Both the position numbers and the translations under genes were made by a program. Below, one piece after another: positions 1-8,276 of a DNA stretch of 42,526 bases (positions are counted from its first letter, which is position 1; every line of letters starts with the position of its first letter). The DNA is from an uncultured bacterium. GTDB taxonomy: Bacteria > Verrucomicrobiota > Verrucomicrobiia > Verrucomicrobiales > V1-33. Below the pieces are notes generated by a model, which worked only from the letters and a program-made list of their open reading frames with translations, made no database searches and had not been told where the DNA came from. The DNA lies in assembly GCA_903936775.1 (NCBI GenBank), contig CAIZWU010000021.1, forward strand, positions 1-42,526. Reading direction: 5' to 3'.

Positions 1-267
1 AAACTCTCCGCTCTTCCACGTCACGACGTCCCAGCATACCTCAACTGGCACGTCTCCCAGGCCGGCCTCGATCGCGATATCTTCGCACAAGCTTCTATCG
101 ACCTGCTCGCTGAAGCCTCCGATGCCATCCCCAGAACCCTCGACCTCCTCGCCCAATCCGCCTGGTTCGTCGCCGCTCGCGCTCACGCCTCCGCCATCGA
201 GCCAGATCACGTCCACCAAGCCATCAAAAACATCCCCTCAGCTCACGACAAAATCATCCACCCTTAA
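1..267 (+). CDS. ExeA-type AAA ATPase, C-terminal part (5' truncated by window edge)
   Basis: An open frame runs from base 1 to a TAA at 265..267 and gives 88 residues. The segment AYLNWHVSQAGLDRDIF followed by SDAIPRTLDLLAQSAW is typical of the C-terminal lid region of ExeA/GspA-like AAA ATPases, which in many genomes are partners of DDE transposases rather than secretion components. The Walker motifs lie outside the window, so neither activity nor context can be judged. A strong hairpin with a T-run follows directly. The family is inferred from residue patterns only. It could belong to a transposon lying left of the window. Confidence 0.6.
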   Translation, partial: KLSALPRHDVPAYLNWHVSQAGLDRDIFAQASIDLLAEASDAIPRTLDLLAQSAWFVAARAHASAIEPDHVHQAIKNIPSAHDKIIHP

Positions 268-278
268 CCCATTCCTCG

Positions 279-325
279 CGGCGGCGGCGCGGGCCCCCTC
301 GGCCCACACCGCCGCCACTTTTTTG
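279..325 (+). terminator. Rho-independent terminator after the ExeA-type gene
   Basis: GGCGGCGG pairs with CCGCCGCC around an inner GGGCC/GGCCC stem, followed by six T residues. It starts 12 bases after the stop of the upstream plus-strand gene. Confidence 0.7.
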
Positions 326-411
326 TCCTCACCCCCCGCTCTTAAATCGAATATCCCCGATCCCTCCACGACCACCTCCCACATATCCCCACCTTTTATC
401 TCGAAAAAAAC

Positions 412-1102
412 TCACGTCATTACCCCGACGCGCCACATGATTCCTGCGGCGATGGCGTGGCGAGTAAGCCCGGCGGTATCATGAATGTTGAGCTTGTTCA
501 TGAGGCTCTGGCGGTGCTTTTCGATCGTTTTAATACTGAGGTGCAAGATCTGGGCGCTTTCCTTGTTCGGACGGCCTTCGGCGATGAGCTGGAGTACCTC
601 TACTTCGCGGGAGGTCAGGACAGGGAGGGTATGGGCGACGCGACACCCCCCCCCGGTCATGCGCGCGCTGGCGCTGGTGGTCGCGGCGTTTGGCGACGGT
701 GGGACTAAGGTATTTTCCGCCCTCATGCACCCGGCGAATGGCCTCCGCAAGGATCTGGCCGGCAATTTGTTTGATCAGATAGCCGGACGCCCCGAGCCCC
801 ATGACGGCCTCGACATAGGCGTCATCATGGTGGGCCGAAAGGATGAGGACCCTAGCGTCGGGGCGATCCCGCAGGATCTGACGCGTGGCCTCGATGCCGT
901 TGAGCTGCGGCATGGCGATGTCCATGAGGATAACATCGGGCTGGAGCTTCGCTGCGAGGGTCACGGCATCTCGGCCGTTTTCAGCCTGGGCGATGATCCT
1001 GATGTCTGCCTCCCCCTTAAGCAGTGCGCACAGGCCCTCCCGTACGATGGCATGATCCTCGACGATGAGCACGGCAATGGGAATTATGGGGGGCGGGTTC
1101 AA
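412..1102 (-). pseudogene. NarL/LuxR-type response regulator, frameshifted in a 9-base G run
   Basis: The N-terminal part is a receiver domain: VLIVEDHAIVREGL, the phospho-acceptor aspartate in DVILMDIAMPQLNG, and the conserved lysine in SGYLIKQ. The C-terminal part, in another frame, is a LuxR helix-turn-helix (LTSREVEVLQLIAEG, then SIKTIEKHRQSLMNKL). The two halves are separated by a run of nine C on the plus strand (646..654). With eight bases the whole protein would read through in one frame, so this is a single-base insertion. It may be a real lesion, phase variation or a sequencing error. The start is uncertain: TTG at 1102 or GTG at 1072 fit the family length, while the frame is open further upstream through an unrelated remnant. 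No sensor kinase is visible in the window. Confidence 0.75.
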
Positions 1103-1139
1103 TTTACAAGGGCAAGGGCGGGGCGGATCAGGAGGGGGC

Positions 1140-1430
1140 GGTTGATTTGCTTTGGCTGTCGACGGGGGCTCGACTTCGTCGGTATAGCCGTGGCCATCCG
1201 TATTCACGTGCTTCGGGTGGGATTTGGTGATGAGACCTTCGAGGTGGCCGCTGAGACCGTCTGTATCCGTGTTGGCGTTTGCGGGCGAGGTGAGGAGCAG
1301 GGTGATTTCAGCGTGGTCCAGCCCGTCCCTATCGATATCGGAGAGAATGTGGCTGGGGTTGTGGGCGGCGACCTCGCCCCATCAGAACCCATCGCCGTCG
1401 GTGTCAGGATACTGTAGTTTCTCTTGTGAA
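1140..1430 (-). pseudogene. Remnant of a secreted protein with calcium-binding (TSP3-like) repeats
   Basis: In the same frame as the response regulator, the upstream minus-strand DNA encodes four spaced aspartate-rich motifs: PDTDGDGF, SDIDRDGLDHAEI, NTDTDGLSG and NTDGHGYTDEVE. These match the D-x-D-x-D-G pattern of thrombospondin type 3-like repeats in secreted Verrucomicrobia proteins. An in-frame TGA follows the first motif and several key residues are altered. No intact start or remaining body is present, so this is read as the decayed tail of a lost gene. Confidence 0.5.
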
Positions 1431-2206
1431 CCCCCCCGGAAAACCATGTTCAAAGGAATTTTTAACTGAGTCTTTCTCGAGCCTTGGCCGGGAGCGGGCT
1501 GATCAGGATTTTCTTTGGGGAACCGCGTTGGGATTGGGTCGGCGGGTCATGGCCAGGCAGAGGCCTGGGGAGGAAGTGAAATCGATGGGGAAATGGGGGG
1601 GTAGGAGGTGATGTCCGGCTTTTTGGGGCTCGCTGGCTGGAGGGAAGTGCGGGTGGAGGGTGGACTTAACCTGAGAAGTTATCAGAGTAACAGGGATTGA
1701 CACTCCCCGCGCAACAATTTATTCCACAGCCGTCGCATAGCCGGGCTGCCATCCGAATCATCGTCCATTAGATGTTGCTTTGATCAACTTTCCCAGAACC
1801 TGCCAGCGCGACAAAACCGCCCTCTTGCAACTGGTCTTGAAACCGCCCATTCCTCCAGGCGTTCACGCCGCCCGCCGCCATGAGAGATGCTGTCCAATCT
1901 CTTGTTTATCAGACCATTCTACTCACGGCACCAATCGCGACGAATCGCAAGCTCCTTTTCCTCTTCCTCGGCACGTTCACCTATCCTGAAGGCAGCTCCG
2001 AGAACCACACCATTGACAGTTGACCCCGTTCATTCCAGCTAGATAATGTTAGTGAGTTTTCAAAATACTGACGAACAACTTCGAATGGGTGGTGTTTGAG
2101 GTATCAGCGTCTCCTGGCTGCCAATAGTCATGGACCTTATCTGGCTGAGATTCAGAAACCACCGTCGGTCGTTGGTGCCTCCCACCTAAGCTTTTCCGAT
2201 GCGCTC
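1431..2206. other. Long intergenic region, no gene recognised
   Basis: This stretch of about 780 bases contains only short open frames with no recognisable motifs. A G-rich tract lies at 1560..1650. No RNA gene, tandem repeat or clear promoter was seen. The DUF2062 frame can be extended into it to a TTG at 2096, but the added residues do not look like part of that protein. Confidence 0.4.
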
Positions 2207-2728
2207 ATGAAAGAAAAATATCTGTGGTTGGTTCGTAAGTCGTTCCGGGCTCTGCGCCATCGGCGGATGCGTCACAGACTGTGGTGGCAGGTGCTGACGA
2301 AACCTTTGTTCAACCGCCAGCTTTGGAAGCCCTGCCGGGATTCCGTGGCATTGGGCGCCGCCATCGGTTCCTTTTTTTCCGTAATGCCGATACCAGTGCA
2401 ATCCTTTGTCGCCGCCTTAGTTACCATGAGGTGCAAAGGCAATATTCCGTTCGCCGTGGGCTTTTGCTTTATCAGCAATCCGTTTACCAACCTGCCGATC
2501 TGGTCGACTCAGTTCTGGCTCGGGAATTTCATCCAACACCATGTGCCAGTGCCGATGCCTTCGATTCTAACCGAGATGGAGGTTACCCTTCCAGGGCTGG
2601 GATCAGTGAATGCCGGGGGATTCATCGTCGGTTCTGTCGCGTCCGGTTGCCTATTGGCTGTCGTGGCTTTTGGACTGGTGCGTTTGATCGCGGTCCTGTT
2701 ACCGCTGCACCTTCCGACGAAAATATAA
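2207..2728 (+). CDS. DUF2062 family membrane protein
   Basis: A 173-residue protein from ATG 2207; a TTG at 2096 in the same frame would add 37 residues. The segment DSVALGAAIGSFFSVMPIPVQ followed by a second hydrophobic stretch (FAVGFCFISNPFTNLPIW) is the characteristic DUF2062 core. A C-terminal membrane segment lies near GFIVGSVASGCLLAVVAFGL. The N-terminus is basic (RKSFRALRHRRMRHR), so it probably faces the cytoplasm. DUF2062 proteins are small integral membrane proteins of unknown function, sometimes fused to glycosyltransferases. It stands alone between a remnant and the liv operon end, and no ribosome-binding site is evident. Confidence 0.75.
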   Translation: MKEKYLWLVRKSFRALRHRRMRHRLWWQVLTKPLFNRQLWKPCRDSVALGAAIGSFFSVMPIPVQSFVAALVTMRCKGNIPFAVGFCFISNPFTNLPIWSTQFWLGNFIQHHVPVPMPSILTEMEVTLPGLGSVNAGGFIVGSVASGCLLAVVAFGLVRLIAVLLPLHLPTKI

Positions 2729-3052
2729 TTTTCAAACGTCCCGACACACGGCGCACATTGCGGACAGTGACTTTTCCGCAAGTCAGAACGCAGACACTCA
2801 CTTCTCTGCAAGCGAATGCCTGAAATCTGAAGTACGGAGCAACCACCGTACCTATCCACGCCCCTTATGATACACGACACTTAAGCTGCCTTCCCACGAA
2901 AAGAGATGTTCGGTGGCAGCAGGCCAAGACCGAGGCCCCAAGCAGATGTCCACGAAGAGGTACTTGGACTGGGATCGGAGACGCCAGACTCCGTTGTTGT
3001 CCCGGGCGAGTGGCATCTTTCGGCCCTCAGCCCTTCTTTCTATCCCTTCTTC
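2729..3052. other. Intergenic region between convergent DUF2062 and livF genes
   Basis: About 320 bases separate the ends of two convergent genes. Long antisense open frames cover part of it, but none shows family features. No clear terminator with a T-run was found on either strand. Confidence 0.4.
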
Positions 3053-3760
3053 TCAGCCGCCCAGATACGCAGCGCGGACCTGTGGATTCGTCCGCAAAGC
3101 GGCCGAGGTGTCGTCAAACAACACCTTCCCCGTCTCCAGCACATAACCATGATGGGACACCGCCAAGGCCAAATTCGCATTTTGCTCGACCAACAAAATG
3201 GTAATACCCCGTGCTTTGTTGATGGCGACAATCTGTTCGAAAATCGATCGCACGAGGATCGGGGCGATACCCAGCGATGGCTCGTCCAGCATCAAGCATC
3301 GCGGTTTGCTCATGATGGCGCGCGCAATGGCGAGCATCTGCTGCTCCCCTCCGGACATGGTTCCGGCGGCCTGATGCCGGCGCTCCCGCAAGCGCGGAAA
3401 CATCTCATACCCAAATTCCATGTCGGCCGCTACCCCCGGCTTGTCCTTCCGCAGATAAGCCCCCATGCGCAGGTTCTCCTCCACGGTCAAATTGGCAAAC
3501 ACCATACGCCCTTCTGGCACATGGCAGAGGCCGCGGGCCACGATGGCATGGGGTGGCAGGTTCGTGATGTCCTCGCCATCATAACGAACCTTTCCCCCGC
3601 GCGCTTTAATCAACCCCGAAATCGCCCGCAGGGTGGTCGACTTGCCGGCCCCATTGGCGCCAATCAAGGTCACAATCGACCCTTGGTTCACCCGTAGCGA
3701 GACGCCATGCAGCGCCTTGATCGTACCATATCCAACCTCAAGATTCTCAATTTCAAGCAT
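3053..3760 (-). CDS. livF: Branched-chain amino acid-type ABC transporter ATPase LivF
   Basis: A 235-residue ATPase, the usual length for LivF. It has Walker A GANGAGKST, the signature MSGGEQQMLAIARA, Walker B CLMLDEPSLGIAP and the H-loop region LLVEQNANLAL. The start was set at [12 protein letters not shown], which overlaps the end of livG by 8 bases; an upstream in-frame ATG would add 12 residues of non-family sequence. It is the last gene of a five-gene minus-strand operon and would pair with LivG to drive uptake through the LivH/LivM channel. The substrate could be branched-chain amino acids or a related amide compound; sequence alone does not decide. Confidence 0.92.
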   Translation of the reverse strand: MLEIENLEVGYGTIKALHGVSLRVNQGSIVTLIGANGAGKSTTLRAISGLIKARGGKVRYDGEDITNLPPHAIVARGLCHVPEGRMVFANLTVEENLRMGAYLRKDKPGVAADMEFGYEMFPRLRERRHQAAGTMSGGEQQMLAIARAIMSKPRCLMLDEPSLGIAPILVRSIFEQIVAINKARGITILLVEQNANLALAVSHHGYVLETGKVLFDDTSAALRTNPQVRAAYLGG

Positions 3761-4535
3761 GTTCACCACCTCCATCAGTTCCCAGATACGCGGCAATCAC
3801 CCGGGGATTGGTCCGAATGTCAGCCGGCGTTCCTTCGGCAATTTTCACACCGTATTCGATGACAATAATCCGCTGGCAAATGCCCATGACCACTTTCATG
3901 TCGTGTTCGACAAGCAGGATGGCGATATCGAACTTATCGCGGATGAACTGGATTAAGTGCATCAATCCCTCTTTTTCCGTCGGATTCATGCCGGCTGCTG
4001 GTTCATCCAGCAGCAACAATTTCGGTTTGGTGGCCAGAGCCCGAATGATCTCGAGCCGCCGTTGATCGCCGTAGGACAGCGACTTGCACGGCACATGGGC
4101 CATGCCACGCAAGTCAAAGATATTCAAGAGATCAAGGATTTCCGCCTCGATCAGTTTTTCCTCATCGCGATAAGCCGGTCCTCTCACCAGTGCATGGGTA
4201 ATTCCATGCTGCTGGTGCATCACCATGGATGTGCGCACATTGTCAAAAACGGACAGGGAGGGAAAAAGCCGGATGTTTTGAAAAGTCCGCGCGATGCCCA
4301 GCTTCGTGATCTGGTGCGGTTGATGGCCCGGAATCTTGATGCCGTTAAAAAAGATCTGGCCCGCCGTCGGAGTGTACACCCCCGTAATGAGGTTAAATAC
4401 CGTGGTTTTGCCGGCCCCATTCGGACCAATCAACCCAACCAACTCTCCCGGTTGAATGCCAAAACTCAGATCCCCGACAGCTCGCAAGCCGCCGAACTGA
4501 ATGGTCACATCCTCAAGCTGCAACGTCGCACTCAC
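3753..4535 (-). CDS. livG: Branched-chain amino acid-type ABC transporter ATPase LivG
   Basis: A 260-residue ATPase with Walker [10 protein letters not shown], signature [15 protein letters not shown], Walker [14 protein letters not shown] and the histidine-loop region [11 protein letters not shown]. The longer spacing between Walker A and the signature, and the [14 protein letters not shown] segment, are typical of LivG rather than LivF. Its ATG overlaps the livM stop by four bases (ATGA), which indicates translational coupling. It is the second cytoplasmic ATPase of the importer. Confidence 0.92.
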   Translation of the reverse strand: MSATLQLEDVTIQFGGLRAVGDLSFGIQPGELVGLIGPNGAGKTTVFNLITGVYTPTAGQIFFNGIKIPGHQPHQITKLGIARTFQNIRLFPSLSVFDNVRTSMVMHQQHGITHALVRGPAYRDEEKLIEAEILDLLNIFDLRGMAHVPCKSLSYGDQRRLEIIRALATKPKLLLLDEPAAGMNPTEKEGLMHLIQFIRDKFDIAILLVEHDMKVVMGICQRIIVIEYGVKIAEGTPADIRTNPRVIAAYLGTDGGGEHA

Positions 4536-5497
4536 GCCCGCTTCCTCCTTTGAAAGAGACCCGCCGGCAACAACCCCTGGGGACGCACAATCATCATGAC
4601 AATCAACAGCAAGGAGAAAACAATCATGCGGTATTGCTCGAAATCACGCAGGAATTCATTGAGCACCGTCAGCACCACCGCCGCCACAATGACCCCCACC
4701 GTGCTGCCCATGCCGCCCAATATCACCATGACCACCACATCCACCGACTTCAGGAAATTAAATCCCTCGGGGGAAATAGTGGTGCGTAAATGCGCATACA
4801 ACCCGCCCGCCAGCCCAGCAAAAAAAGAACCAATCACGAAAGCCAGCACCTTGTAGCGCGTGGTGTTAATACCCATCGACTCGCCCGCAATTTCATCATC
4901 GCGAACAGCCAAAAACCCGCGGCCATAGGTCGAGTTAACGAGGGCGCCAATCGTGTAAATGGCAATGGCCGCCGTGGCAAAAACCCAGAAGAAGCTGGTG
5001 TAGGCAGGGATACCCTTTAACCCCAGAGCGCCGCCAAACGGACCGTCTCCATTGGTGTTCTGCAGGACGACCCGGATGATCTCATTAAATCCAAGCGTGA
5101 CGATGGCCAAATAATCGCCGCGTAATCGCAGCGAAGGCATCCCCACAATCCATCCGCAAACGGCTGCACTCACCCCACCGACCAACAAGGCGACCAAAAA
5201 TGTCACCGACTCCGCCACTGGCCCGGCTCCGCCCAACACTCGCATCATCGAGGCGCCCATCTCCAGCGTGACCATCGATGAACCGTAGGCCCCGACCGCC
5301 ATAAAGGCGGCATGACCCAACGAAAACTGCCCAGTGTGGCCGTTCACGAGATTCAAGCTCACCGCAAGGATGACGTTGATCCCGACATTCAACATGATGT
5401 CGAGGTAGTAGTCGTCGAGCTGGGAGGAACACAGCGAGACGCCCAAGCTCACAGCCAGAGCCAGCAAGAGGGCAAAATGGGACGTGTGATGCTTCAT
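4532..5497 (-). CDS. livM: Branched-chain amino acid-type ABC transporter permease LivM
   Basis: A 321-residue polytopic inner-membrane protein with multiple hydrophobic segments. The family core reads NLVNGHTGQFSLGHAAFMAV near residue 50, and the cytoplasmic coupling region contains RLRGDYLAIVTLGFNEIIR and GRGFLAVRDDEIAGESMGIN, which contacts the ATPases. The C-terminus VRPQGLLPAGLF is typical. It starts one base after the livH stop and overlaps livG by four bases, so the genes are tightly coupled. Confidence 0.92.
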   Translation of the reverse strand: MKHHTSHFALLLALAVSLGVSLCSSQLDDYYLDIMLNVGINVILAVSLNLVNGHTGQFSLGHAAFMAVGAYGSSMVTLEMGASMMRVLGGAGPVAESVTFLVALLVGGVSAAVCGWIVGMPSLRLRGDYLAIVTLGFNEIIRVVLQNTNGDGPFGGALGLKGIPAYTSFFWVFATAAIAIYTIGALVNSTYGRGFLAVRDDEIAGESMGINTTRYKVLAFVIGSFFAGLAGGLYAHLRTTISPEGFNFLKSVDVVVMVILGGMGSTVGVIVAAVVLTVLNEFLRDFEQYRMIVFSLLLIVMMIVRPQGLLPAGLFQRRKRA

Positions 5498-5498
5498 G

Positions 5499-6464
5499 TC
5501 AGACTTTCTCGCGTTCGGCTTTGCCCAGCAAACCGGACGGTTTAAAGAGCAGGATGAGGATGAGGATGACGAAGGCCACGCCGTCGCGATAGCCGGAGGG
5601 GATCCCCAATGTGTCGCTGTACCCGGCCACGAGTGTTTCCGTGACCCCGATGATCAAGCCGCCGAGGGCGGCGCCCGGGATGTTGCCGATCCCACCGAGG
5701 ACGGCGGCGACAAAGGCCTTCAGACCGGGCAGCACTCCCATGAATGGCTCAATACTGGGATAGAGCGACGCGTACAAGATGCCGCCAGCCGCGGCCAGCG
5801 CCGAACCGAGCCCGAAGGTGAACGAGATGACCACGCTGTTATTGACGCCCATCAGCGCGGAGGCCGTCGGATTCAGCGACAGCGCCCGCATGGCCATGCC
5901 GAGCTTCGTTTTCATGACAATGAATCGCAGCGCAATCATCAGCACCACCGCCGTCACTAGGACAATCACCTGCGTGATGGTCACCGTCAGCCCCCCCAGA
6001 CCACCAATGTTCCCCTTTGGAATAATAACCGGAAAGGGCTGCTGCGTCGCTCCAAAAACCAGCTGCGCCGTGTACTCCAGCAACAACGAAACCCCAATCG
6101 CCGTAATCAAAACGTTAAGCCGCGGCTTGTCCCGCAAGGGACGATACGCCAGAAACTCGATCAAAATCCCGGCCGCCGCACAAATAATCATCGCCAACAA
6201 CAAAATCACCAGCATCGCGACCGGCCACGGCATCATCGCCATCATCGGCCCCAACAACTTGTGCAAATACAAGCCCGTGAATGCCCCCAGCATAAACACA
6301 TCCCCATGGGCAAAATTAATGAACCGCAACACGCCGTAAACCATCGTGTAGCCGAGCGCAATCAACGCATAAATAGAGCCCAGAAACAGGCCATTGAGAA
6401 GCTGCTGTAGAAACTGGCTCAAGGGAAAATGATGGGCAAATGGTTCATAACGCTGGCCCTGCAT
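5499..6464 (-). CDS. livH: Branched-chain amino acid-type ABC transporter permease LivH
   Basis: A 321-residue permease with LLNGLFLGSIYALIALGYTM at the N-terminus, the family motif INFAHGDVFMLGAF, and the coupling region MAMRALSLNPTASALMGVN. It ends in KPSGLLGKAEREKV. The start chosen is the ATG at 6464, which has GAGG nine bases upstream; an upstream ATG at 6485 in the same frame would add seven residues. It follows livK after a gap of about 140 bases, wider than the other gaps in the operon, which may allow the binding protein to be made in excess. Confidence 0.9.
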   Translation of the reverse strand: MQGQRYEPFAHHFPLSQFLQQLLNGLFLGSIYALIALGYTMVYGVLRFINFAHGDVFMLGAFTGLYLHKLLGPMMAMMPWPVAMLVILLLAMIICAAAGILIEFLAYRPLRDKPRLNVLITAIGVSLLLEYTAQLVFGATQQPFPVIIPKGNIGGLGGLTVTITQVIVLVTAVVLMIALRFIVMKTKLGMAMRALSLNPTASALMGVNNSVVISFTFGLGSALAAAGGILYASLYPSIEPFMGVLPGLKAFVAAVLGGIGNIPGAALGGLIIGVTETLVAGYSDTLGIPSGYRDGVAFVILILILLFKPSGLLGKAEREKV

Positions 6465-6604
6465 TGTACCGAACCTCGGCGACATGCCAGCTCAATCGAC
6501 AGCCAGTCCAACCGGAAAACCCTCGGCCCGCCGACCGGTCGCCACCGCCACCAAGGCGCTGGCCCACGGCACCCAGGCCCGATCACACCTCCACCGCCCC
6601 GCCA

Positions 6605-7768
6605 TCAAGGAGCCACCGTCTCGACATAACTGAACTTTCCATTCTTGATGGTCAGGACCACCGCCGACTTGTTGGCATTCCGCTTCTCATCAAGCGTGAT
6701 CTTGCCCGTAATGCCGTCAAAATCTTTGGTCGCAGCAATCGCGTCACGCAAGGCCTTGCCCTCGGTCGTACCCGCCCGCTTGATGGCATCCGCCAAAATC
6801 ATGCCGCTGTCGTAGGCCAACGCGGCCATCGCATCAGGCACTTTGCCGTACACCGACTGAAACTTCTTCACGAACTCCTGAATCTTGGGCGACGTGTCCT
6901 CGTTGGAAAAATGATTGCTGAAAAAGCTGCCTTCAATCGCGCTGCCAGCGACCTCGACCAACGAAGGCGAATCCCAGCCGTCCCCACCCAACAGCGGTAC
7001 CGTAATGCCCAACTCACGGGCCTGACTCGCAATCAGGCCGGTTTCATTATAATAACCGCTCGCAAAAATTGCGTCCGGCTCGCCCGCCTTGATCGCCGTC
7101 AGCTGCGCCTTAAAATCTTTGTCGCCCGAACCGTAGCTTTGCTCGCCAGTAATCGTCCCACCATTCTTGGCAAAATATTCTTTGAAATACTGCGACAGTC
7201 CAACGCTGTAATCTTGCTTAGTATCAATAAGAATGGCCACTTTCTTCCAGCCGCGCGAAATGGCGAATTTTCCCATCACCGTCCCCTGAAACGGGTCAAT
7301 GAAACACACCCGAAAAACATAGTCGCCCGCCTCCGTCACTTTGGCATTGGTCGAAGCCGGCGAAATCATCGGCACCCCAGCTTTCTGGCAAATCGGCCCC
7401 ATCTCCAGCGACCGACCCGAAGCCACCTCCCCCAACATCGCCACTACCTTGTCACGCGAAATCAGCTTTTTCGCCACCGTGCCGGCCTCACCCTGCTTCG
7501 ATTGATCATCTTCCGTCACCAGTCGCACCTGCTTGCCCAGCAGTCCGCCCGCCATATTGATCTCGGCCACAGCCATCTTAGTGCCCGCATTGGAAGATGT
7601 TCCAAACGTCGCCGTGCCACCGGTCAGAGCCGCCACTTCTCCAATGACAATGTCCCCAGCCGCATCGCCTCCCCCGCCTTGTTGTTTACAGCCAGTCAAG
7701 CCCAGCACCAATGCCGCCATGGCCCCAGTCAGCACCGTCGCAACAGAAGGAGATCGAAAATGAATCAT
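6605..7768 (-). CDS. livK: Substrate-binding lipoprotein of the liv-type ABC transporter (LivK-like)
   Basis: A 387-residue periplasmic-binding protein of the Leu/Ile/Val (peripla_BP_6) type. The signal peptide ends in the lipobox LGLTGC, so the protein should be lipid-anchored. The mature part begins DIVIGEVAALTGGTATFGT, a typical first strand of the family, and carries conserved blocks VVAMLGEVASGRS, GVPMISPASTNAKVTEAG and YVFRVCFIDPFQG. The start at MIHFRSPSV fits a signal peptide; 12 upstream in-frame residues do not. It is the first gene of the operon. The closest ligand class is branched-chain amino acids, by family only. Confidence 0.9.
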   Translation of the reverse strand: MIHFRSPSVATVLTGAMAALVLGLTGCKQQGGGGDAAGDIVIGEVAALTGGTATFGTSSNAGTKMAVAEINMAGGLLGKQVRLVTEDDQSKQGEAGTVAKKLISRDKVVAMLGEVASGRSLEMGPICQKAGVPMISPASTNAKVTEAGDYVFRVCFIDPFQGTVMGKFAISRGWKKVAILIDTKQDYSVGLSQYFKEYFAKNGGTITGEQSYGSGDKDFKAQLTAIKAGEPDAIFASGYYNETGLIASQARELGITVPLLGGDGWDSPSLVEVAGSAIEGSFFSNHFSNEDTSPKIQEFVKKFQSVYGKVPDAMAALAYDSGMILADAIKRAGTTEGKALRDAIAATKDFDGITGKITLDEKRNANKSAVVLTIKNGKFSYVETVAP

Positions 7769-8276
7769 GCCCTCGATCGTAGGCACCGACCCACCGTCAG
7801 GCAAGATGGAAATCGCCCAGCCAGCAAATCAACCAGTTAAACGGAAAAAACATGGGTTCCAATCCGTGAAAGGGCACCCTATCACCGTCCCCGGATTGAT
7901 CACACCCCCGGAAGGCCGCGGGCGCGTCTCCCGCGCGCGCCGTCGCCTTCATCGGGAAAGTTAATCCACCATCCCATCGGTTTAGAGAAAATTATTGACC
8001 TTAACCCGCAATTTTGATTGGAATGAAATTAATCCGCATCCATTCCCCCAACCGGGTATTTCACTTTGGTTGGAGGAAGGCCTTATCTCCCGGTAAAGCG
8101 GTCACATTTTGACTTATGTAACTCACGGCTCCCCTACTCGCCGCCGGCAATTGACCGGCGAGCTGCTTTGGACACTTCGGCCGGAGAACAGGATTCTGGA
8201 GTGCCTTGAGTAGGTTTCGGCCACGCACCAATCCCCCCTCCTCCACAAACCCCAAAACCAACACCTCCATCGAGCC
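7769..8276. other. Divergent intergenic region between livK and a secreted protein gene
   Basis: This holds the 5' regions of two divergent transcription units. It contains a very G+C-rich stretch near 7915..7950 (GCGGGCGCGTCTCCCGCGCG), an A+T-rich stretch at 7985..8035 that is the best place for promoters, and a short hairpin at 8142..8160 (CGCCGG/CCGGCG with a seven-base loop). No exact promoter could be assigned. Confidence 0.4.

Noticed and set aside
485..1417. 310-residue plus-strand open frame
   Set aside because: It is antisense to the response regulator and the calcium-binding-repeat remnant, both of which show clear motifs.
6440..7840. 466-residue plus-strand open frame
   Set aside because: It is antisense to the livK gene; the Arg/His-rich composition is typical of shadow frames.
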